From NCBI GenBank assembly GCA_019683625.1, contig JADGHY010000046.1, positions 1 through 11,154 on the forward strand: 11,154 nt of DNA. Direction: 5' to 3'. The notes under the pieces were generated by a model, which was given only the letters and a program-made list of their open reading frames with translations, was not told where the DNA came from and did not search any database. The DNA is from Thermoflavifilum sp. (GTDB taxonomy: Bacteria; Bacteroidota; Bacteroidia; Chitinophagales; Chitinophagaceae). This document shows, in pieces, positions 6,820 through 11,154 of this stretch. Made by a program: the position numbers and the translations under genes. Position 1 is the first letter of the stretch. Each line of letters opens with the position of its first letter.

Positions 6820-6855
6820 CTAAACACGCATTTCTGAGAAACAGGTGCGGTTTAG
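6820..6855 (+). terminator. Hairpin directly after the lysC stop
   Basis: CTAAAC (6820-6825) pairs with GTTTAG (6850-6855). After a bulged A, CGCA (6827-6830) pairs with TGCG (6846-6849), giving a 10-bp stem starting 2 nt past the lysC stop. No T-tract follows on either strand, so it is not a textbook intrinsic terminator. It may be a Rho-linked end, an mRNA 3'-stabilising structure or an intercistronic hairpin. Confidence 0.4.
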
Positions 6856-6939
6856 CCATCAAGTAATCTCCGATGTGTTGGCATGCGGATGTGTCGGGCT
6901 TTTCTATTATCTTGCATCCGGATGAAAAATATTTTTCTC

Positions 6940-7527
6940 ATGAAAACAACAGTATCGGTTATTCTCAATATCGTTTTATTGTTTGCTGTATTGGTTTTGT
7001 TTTACCTGCATTTTCATCGTGAAACTTCACATCCTGAATTGTCGCATCAGGTCGACAGCACATCCGCAGCGCAACTGGCTTATGTGAACATAGATACGTT
7101 GCAGGCACATTATACCTATTTCAAAGAAAAAAGAGCCCAGCTGGAAGCCCAGCAGGCGCGAATGGAAAAGGAACTTCAGCAGGATGCCCAACGTTTGCAG
7201 CAAGAATATTCTCAATTTCAGCAGAAAGCGCCGACCATGACACAGGCCGAAGGGGAAGCCGCCCAACAAAAACTGCTGCAGCATCAACAGCAATTACAGG
7301 CCAAGCAGGAGGCCATGCGGCAACAACTTTTGGCTCAGCAACAAGCTTTCCAGGACAGCCTACAGCAGGAATTGCACACCTTTCTCCAGCGATATAATGC
7401 AGATAAACACTATCAGTTTATCTTTTCTTATGCCAGCGGTGCTTCTGATATTTTATATGCCAGTCCGGCTCAGGACATTACCCGTGATGTGATTGATGGG
7501 CTTAATGCCTTGCATGCTGGCAAATAA
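6940..7527 (+). CDS. Membrane-anchored, Gln-rich OmpH/Skp-like protein
   Basis: OmpH/Skp family proteins are periplasmic holdases that bind unfolded outer-membrane proteins. From the ATG at 6940 this 195-residue protein has a hydrophobic segment at about 4-25 with no obvious signal peptidase site after it. It is therefore probably a membrane anchor with the rest in the periplasm. The family start LAYVNIDTLQAHYTYFKEKR is at about 46-65. A long coiled coil at about 68-145 contains 27 Gln in 78 residues, and a typical C-terminal segment ILYASPAQDITRDVIDGLN follows. A start at 6922 would add six residues, and the in-frame ATG at 6883 would add 13 more; I prefer 6940 because MKTTVSVILN then begins the anchor. 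No Shine-Dalgarno is clear. It is 121 nt after lysC and 21 nt before the permease gene. Whether it chaperones outer-membrane proteins or does something more local is unknown. Confidence 0.8.
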   Translation: MKTTVSVILNIVLLFAVLVLFYLHFHRETSHPELSHQVDSTSAAQLAYVNIDTLQAHYTYFKEKRAQLEAQQARMEKELQQDAQRLQQEYSQFQQKAPTMTQAEGEAAQQKLLQHQQQLQAKQEAMRQQLLAQQQAFQDSLQQELHTFLQRYNADKHYQFIFSYASGASDILYASPAQDITRDVIDGLNALHAGK

Positions 7528-7548
7528 TCTGTATCTTTTCGCTTTCGT

Positions 7549-9009
7549 ATGGCGGCAGAAGCACATTCCTCTTCAGGAGCACAGTTTCAGCGATCCCTTC
7601 GGCTGATAGATGGCATCATGCTGGTATCGGGCGTGATGATTGGCTCGGGCATTTTCATTGTAAGTGCCGAAATTGCCCGTACAGTTGGCGGTACAGGCTA
7701 TTTGATGCTGGTATGGATATTATCGGGCGTGATGACCGTAATCGGCGCCGTGAGCTACGGGGAATTATCGGGGATGTTTCCGCATGCAGGCGGTCAATAT
7801 GTGTATTTGCGGGAGGCTCTCCATCCCTTATTGGGATTTTTGTACGGATGGGCTTTTTTCCTGGTGATTGAAACAGGCACCATTGCTGCGGTGGCTGTGG
7901 CTTTTGCAAAATACACGGCGTACTTGCTGCCGCAGGTGGGCGAAGAGCATGTGTTGTTGCACTTAGGGGATTTCATGATCAATCGTGCGCAGCTGCTTGG
8001 CATTGCCATGATTTTGTTTTTAACCTATGTGAATACCCGGGGCATCCGCACCGGCAAATGGATTCAATTCATTTTTACCCTGGCCAAGATTCTGGCTTTG
8101 TTGTTATTGGTGGTATTGGGCTTGTGGGTAGGCTTTGAGCCTCGGGTGTGGCAGCTGAATTGGCAGCATGCCTGGCAGGCTTTCCAATGGGTATCACAAA
8201 ACGAGCAGATGGCGCAACAGTCCGTCTCTGGCGTAATGCTTGTGGGGCTATTAGGCGTGGCCATGGTGGGTGCCCTTTTTTCCAGTGATGCCTGGAACAG
8301 CGTTACCTTCATTGCAGCAGAAATCAAAAGACCCGAAAAAAATATTGGAAGGAGCATGTTTCTGGGCACTTTGCTGGTGACCCTGGTGTATATTTTATGC
8401 AATATGATGTATGTGGGCGTGCTGCCCATGCAACAGATTGCTTCGGCGCCGGCCGATCGGGTGGCATCAGCAGCGGCGGGTCAGTTTCTAGGCCATATCG
8501 GAGCGGGCATCATTGCAGCCATGATTATGATTTCTACCTTTGGTTGCAACAACGGATTGGTATTGAGTGGGGCAAGGGTATATTATACCATGGCCAGAGA
8601 CGGATTGTTTTTTGCTCCAGCCGGGAAATTAAATGCCAAAGGCGTGCCCGCCGTAGCCTTGTGGCTGCAAGGGATTTGGGCCAGCCTGTTGTGCATATCG
8701 GGGAAATACAGCGACCTGCTGAATTATGTGATTTTTGTGGTCTTGATCTTTTATGTGCTCACCATCCTGGGCATCATTCGGCTTCGATTCACCAGACCCG
8801 ATCAATATCGTCCCTACCGGGCATTTGGTTATCCCTATCTGCCGGTATTGTATATCCTTATGGCATTGTGTATTTGCGTTTCTTTGCTCTGGCTTAGGCC
8901 CGACTATACCTGGCCCGGGCTGATTATCGTATTGGTGGGCATTCCGGTATATTATGGATTCATCCGTCGGCAAAAAACATCGTCTGAGCCAACTAAAACT
9001 GCATTTTAA
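7549..9009 (+). CDS. APC-superfamily amino-acid permease
   Basis: An inner-membrane transporter of the amino acid-polyamine-organocation superfamily, most like the LAT/SteT-type branch (amino-acid exchangers or proton symporters). The 486 residues show about twelve hydrophobic segments. The signature MIGSGIF at 30-36 in the unwound first helix binds the amino-acid backbone in known structures. It is followed by TVGGTG at 45-50, YGELSGMFPHAGGQYVYLRE at 70-89, AAEIKRPEKNIGRSM in a cytoplasmic loop near 276-290, and FGCNNGLVLSGARVYYTMARDG near 333-354. The RPDQYRPYRAFGYP stretch before the last helices is usual for the branch. Substrate cannot be deduced. It lies 21 nt after the OmpH-like gene, and its stop is followed after only 2 nt by the heptose kinase ATG, so the two are almost certainly co-transcribed and probably translationally coupled. 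Confidence 0.9.
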   Translation: MAAEAHSSSGAQFQRSLRLIDGIMLVSGVMIGSGIFIVSAEIARTVGGTGYLMLVWILSGVMTVIGAVSYGELSGMFPHAGGQYVYLREALHPLLGFLYGWAFFLVIETGTIAAVAVAFAKYTAYLLPQVGEEHVLLHLGDFMINRAQLLGIAMILFLTYVNTRGIRTGKWIQFIFTLAKILALLLLVVLGLWVGFEPRVWQLNWQHAWQAFQWVSQNEQMAQQSVSGVMLVGLLGVAMVGALFSSDAWNSVTFIAAEIKRPEKNIGRSMFLGTLLVTLVYILCNMMYVGVLPMQQIASAPADRVASAAAGQFLGHIGAGIIAAMIMISTFGCNNGLVLSGARVYYTMARDGLFFAPAGKLNAKGVPAVALWLQGIWASLLCISGKYSDLLNYVIFVVLIFYVLTILGIIRLRFTRPDQYRPYRAFGYPYLPVLYILMALCICVSLLWLRPDYTWPGLIIVLVGIPVYYGFIRRQKTSSEPTKTAF

Positions 9010-9011
9010 GC

Positions 9012-10019
9012 ATGTCATTTGCAAAATTGTTTCAGCAATTTCGGAAGTGTAAGGTGCTGGTGATTGGAGATGTGATGCTGGATGTCTATTGGTGGGGTGG
9101 GGTGGAGCGGATTTCGCCCGAAGCCCCGGTGCCCATTGTCTCCCTGCAGCGCAAGGAAGTTCGTCCGGGTGGGGCGGCCAATGTGGCCATCAATGCAGCA
9201 GCCCTGGGAGCAGAGGTCTATATGATTGGTATGGTGGGTGCAGATGCGGAAGGGGCGCAATTGCTGGAATGCCTGCGTCAGCAAGGTTTGCAGATTCAGG
9301 GCATGATGCAATCCACTGAAAGATGCACCACCACCAAAACACGGATCATCAGCAGAAGCCAGCAGATGCTGCGGCTCGATCATGAGCATGTCCACGATCT
9401 TTCCGCATCGGAAAAACAGCATCTGCTCAATAAAACCCATGAGCTGCTGCAACATGTCCATCCTGATGTGGTGATTTTTGAAGACTATGATAAGGGATTG
9501 CTTTCGCCCGACATTATCCGGGAGATTGTGCAATTATGCCAGCAACTGCAGATTCCCACTTGTGTTGACCCTAAGAAAAAAAATTTCTGGGCATACGAAC
9601 AGGTGACTTTATTCAAGCCCAATCTCAAAGAAGTAAAAGAAGGTCTGCATCTCGAAGAAATAACGGTAGATGCGTTTCACCTGCAGCAAATTCATGCCAT
9701 GCTCCATGATAGGTTGCATCATGCCTATTCTTTGATTACCCTTTCAGAAAAAGGAGTGTTTTGCAGCAATGGCCAGCAATATTGGCTGATTCCCTCTCAT
9801 TTACGCCATATTGCCGATGTGAGTGGCGCCGGCGATACGGTCATTGCCACAGCTGCCTTGGTGTGGGCCGCAACCCGTGATCCCAGATTAATGGCCGAAA
9901 TAGCAAATATTGCGGGTGGACTGGTATGTGAACAGGTGGGCGTGGTGGCCGTTGATCCCCGTCGCCTGCAAACGGAATGTGAACTGCTGCTTGGCGATAT
10001 TTCATTTTTGGCAGATTAA
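9012..10019 (+). CDS. rfaE1: D-glycero-beta-D-manno-heptose-7-phosphate kinase (RfaE1/HldE kinase domain)
   Basis: Phosphorylates heptose 7-phosphate at C1 in the route to ADP-heptose, a precursor of lipopolysaccharide inner core and other heptosylated products. It is a PfkB/ribokinase-family enzyme of 335 residues. Landmarks are VIGDVMLDVYWWGGVERISP at 17-36, RPGGAANVAINAAALG at 51-66, FEDYDKGLL at 156-164, DPKKKNFW at 186-193, LFKPNLKE at 200-207 and DVSGAGDTV at 269-277, with Asp275 as the expected catalytic base. Only the kinase half is present. The cytidylyltransferase-like domain of bifunctional E. coli HldE is absent, so a separate HldC/RfaE2 is expected elsewhere. The ATG overlaps nothing but sits 2 nt after the permease stop. 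No terminator is visible before the tRNA promoter 27 nt downstream. Confidence 0.92.
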   Translation: MSFAKLFQQFRKCKVLVIGDVMLDVYWWGGVERISPEAPVPIVSLQRKEVRPGGAANVAINAAALGAEVYMIGMVGADAEGAQLLECLRQQGLQIQGMMQSTERCTTTKTRIISRSQQMLRLDHEHVHDLSASEKQHLLNKTHELLQHVHPDVVIFEDYDKGLLSPDIIREIVQLCQQLQIPTCVDPKKKNFWAYEQVTLFKPNLKEVKEGLHLEEITVDAFHLQQIHAMLHDRLHHAYSLITLSEKGVFCSNGQQYWLIPSHLRHIADVSGAGDTVIATAALVWAATRDPRLMAEIANIAGGLVCEQVGVVAVDPRRLQTECELLLGDISFLAD

Positions 10020-10046
10020 CCACACGCAAACTGTGAAAAAATCCCT

Positions 10047-10054
10047 TATTTTTG
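10047..10054 (+). promoter_or_regulatory. -7 promoter box for tRNA-Gln
   Basis: TATTTTTG is a perfect match to TAnnTTTG and ends 24 nt before the mature 5' end of the tRNA, leaving room for a short 5' leader removed by RNase P. No clear TTG is seen at the usual -33 distance. The box lies between the rfaE1 stop and the tRNA, so the tRNA can be expressed independently of the upstream operon. Confidence 0.5.
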
Positions 10055-10078
10055 CGGCAGCTCGTTGACATCATCCTT

Positions 10079-10149
10079 TGCCCGATAGTATAACGGTAGT
10101 ACAGCAGATTTTGGTTCTGCTTGTCCAGGTTCGAATCCTGGTCGGGCAA
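10079..10149 (+). tRNA. tRNA-Gln (anticodon TTG)
   Basis: A full cloverleaf can be drawn. The acceptor stem TGCCCGA (10079-10085) pairs over all 7 positions with TCGGGCA (10142-10148), with discriminator A10149. The D arm has stem GTA/TAC around a GG-containing loop. The anticodon stem GCAGA/TCTGC encloses the loop TTTTGGT, giving anticodon TTG, which reads Gln CAA (and CAG by wobble). The T arm CCAGG-TTCGAAT-CCTGG is canonical. The weak T1-A72 first pair is usual for tRNA-Gln. CCA is not encoded (AAC follows), so it must be added enzymatically. The pcm gene starts 121 nt downstream with no obvious terminator hairpin in between. Confidence 0.96.
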
Positions 10150-10270
10150 CATCCCCCCTTATTTATTTGCTTTTTCCTGCCGTTTGATTTTATAGCTGTT
10201 GGCAACTGCCTGGGAGCCATTTCACAGTCCGGGTAGGACAAAAATGTGATTGAATTGTTATTTTTACCGC

Positions 10271-10924
10271 ATGAGAAATTATGAAGACAGCTATCGGCAT
10301 AAGGGATTGAGGAAGAAGTTGGTCGATAGCTTGCGTCGGAAAGGCATCAGTGATGAGGCAGTATTGGAAGCTATGCAGGCAGTGCCTCGCCATTTTTTTA
10401 TGGATACGGCGCTGGAATCATTTGCCTATGAAGACCGTGCTTTTCCTATTGGAGAAGGACAAACCATTTCTCAGCCTTATACCGTGGCCTATCAAACCCA
10501 ACTGCTGGGGGTAAAGCCGCACGATAAAATTCTGGAAATAGGCACCGGCAGCGGCTATCAGGCCTGTATTCTTGCCGAGATGGGTGCACATGTCTATACA
10601 ATTGAGCGCCAGCGCAAACTCTTCGAACGATTAAAAAGCTTTCCTTTTCTTGCCCGTTACCCTACCATTCATTTTTTTTACGGCGATGGATACGAAGGAT
10701 TGCCCACCTTTGCCCCCTTCGATAAAATCATCGTCACCGCCGCAGCACCTTATATCCCGGAAAAATTAATCGATCAGCTGAAAATCGGTGGCATCATGGT
10801 CATTCCCATAGGCGGAAGAGAAGGGCAAAGAATGTATCGCATCACCAAAGTAGATGATCAAAAATTTGAACAAGAAGTGTTCGATAATTTTTCTTTTGTG
10901 CCAATGGTGGGCGGTAAAAAATAA
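10271..10924 (+). CDS. pcm: Protein-L-isoaspartate O-methyltransferase
   Basis: Methylates L-isoaspartyl residues formed by spontaneous damage of Asn and Asp, using S-adenosylmethionine, so that they can return to normal Asp: cytoplasmic protein repair. From ATG 10271 the product has 217 residues, normal for the bacterial PCMT family. The N-terminal helical part has AVPRHFFMD at 37-45, the family signature GEGQTISQPY is at 61-70, and the SAM-binding motif LEIGTGSGYQ is at 88-97. An acidic E112 at the end of strand two, GDGYEGLP at 138-145, FDKIIVTAAAP at 150-160 and a C-terminal FVPMVGG at 209-215 follow. The frame is open to a TTG at 10250, but the ATG start fits the family. It follows tRNA-Gln by 121 nt, and its TAA directly abuts the stop of the convergent membrane-protein gene. 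Confidence 0.94.
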   Translation: MRNYEDSYRHKGLRKKLVDSLRRKGISDEAVLEAMQAVPRHFFMDTALESFAYEDRAFPIGEGQTISQPYTVAYQTQLLGVKPHDKILEIGTGSGYQACILAEMGAHVYTIERQRKLFERLKSFPFLARYPTIHFFYGDGYEGLPTFAPFDKIIVTAAAPYIPEKLIDQLKIGGIMVIPIGGREGQRMYRITKVDDQKFEQEVFDNFSFVPMVGGKK

Positions 10925-11154
10925 TTATCCCGCCTCAATCACCCAAATAAACATGATTCCTGTGACCACACCTATGCAAATGGTGTATAAAAAAAGAATC
11001 GAGAGCGACTTGAATATGGTTTTCATCCAGCCGTTCTGATACACCCTTCGCAAGGCAAGAATCAGATAAAGCCATACCAGCAAGGCCATTATGGAAAAGT
11101 AGTCTTCATGCAATAGATATTGCAGTATCAATTCAATGGCAGAAAGGATAAAAT
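10925..11154 (-). CDS. C-terminal part of a membrane protein, probably DUF3667 family (cut by window edge)
   Basis: The reading frame enters from the right edge with no stop and ends in TAA at 10925-10927, giving about 75 residues of the C-terminus. It contains two strongly hydrophobic segments. Between them is an ALRRVYQNGWMKTIFK stretch, which resembles the LRRxYGQxWxKT pattern I associate with the tail of DUF3667 proteins, inner-membrane proteins of unknown function common in Bacteroidota. The protein ends WVIEAG. The true start lies outside the window; the TTG near 11131 is an internal codon, not a start. The family call is tentative; that it is a multi-pass membrane protein is well supported. 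It converges on pcm with no bases between the two stops. Confidence 0.6.
   Translation of the reverse strand, partial: FILSAIELILQYLLHEDYFSIMALLVWLYLILALRRVYQNGWMKTIFKSLSILFLYTICIGVVTGIMFIWVIEAG

Noticed and set aside
6883..6939. Upstream ATG start for the OmpH-like gene
   Set aside because: It would put an odd MRMCRAFLLSC extension before the membrane anchor; the ATG at 6940 (or 6922) fits the family better.
8397..8897. 166-codon plus-strand frame inside the permease gene
   Set aside because: Out-of-frame with a clear APC permease and rich in Cys, Arg and His as shadow frames are; no domain.
10259..10266. TATTTTTA as a -7 box for pcm
   Set aside because: It ends only 4 nt before the ATG, so transcription would begin at or inside the start codon; read-through from the tRNA promoter or another site is as likely.
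1..11154. CRISPR arrays, insertion sequences, attachment sites, toxin-antitoxin or defence genes
   Set aside because: No regularly spaced repeats, transposase or integrase motifs, terminal inverted repeats or tRNA-end duplications were seen; the tRNA-Gln 3' end is not repeated elsewhere in the window by eye.

Overview
The window looks like a chromosomal segment from a member of the Bacteroidota, most likely Chitinophagaceae-like. Direct sequence support for this is two perfect Bacteroidota-type -7 boxes (TAnnTTTG), one before the DUF3467 gene and one before the tRNA, and a tRNA gene without an encoded CCA end. The gene set points the same way: RhaT with RhaM, DUF3467, a membrane-anchored OmpH/Skp-like protein, a stand-alone heptose-7-phosphate kinase, and a probable DUF3667 tail. 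The genus assignment is inference. No mobile element, CRISPR array, phage gene or rRNA is visible.

Left part (1-3620, minus strand): a compact three-gene rhamnose cluster read leftward. It holds rhaT (L-rhamnose/H+ symporter), rhaM (L-rhamnose mutarotase) and a secreted protein of about 720 residues that resembles an (alpha/alpha)6-barrel glycosidase. The gaps are 14 nt and 8-35 nt. The simplest model is that the exported enzyme frees sugar from a glycan, RhaT imports it and RhaM interconverts the anomers. The isomerase, kinase and aldolase steps are not in the window.

Divergent spacer (3621-3968): 348 bases. Rightward it carries a perfect -7 box for the DUF3467 gene. Leftward it carries a weak promoter candidate, small inverted repeats and a strong 9-bp hairpin with a T-rich tail. 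That hairpin has the form of an intrinsic terminator placed in front of rhaT, so transcription attenuation or a short leader RNA is possible.

Central and right part (3969-10924, plus strand): DUF3467; an Ldh/MDH2-family NAD(P)-dependent 2-hydroxyacid dehydrogenase; a lysine-sensitive-type aspartate kinase (lysC) with two ACT domains; a Gln-rich, membrane-anchored OmpH/Skp-like protein; an APC amino-acid permease; a heptose-7-phosphate kinase starting 2 nt after the permease stop; tRNA-Gln(TTG) with its own promoter; and protein-L-isoaspartate O-methyltransferase (pcm). These are mostly housekeeping genes (amino-acid metabolism, envelope biogenesis, protein repair).

Right edge (10925-11154, minus strand): the 3' end of a membrane protein, probably DUF3667, cut by the window. 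Its stop codon directly abuts that of pcm.

No clearly new multi-gene system is evident. The two items most worth following are the unassigned glycosidase-like protein in the rhamnose cluster and the terminator-like leader upstream of rhaT.
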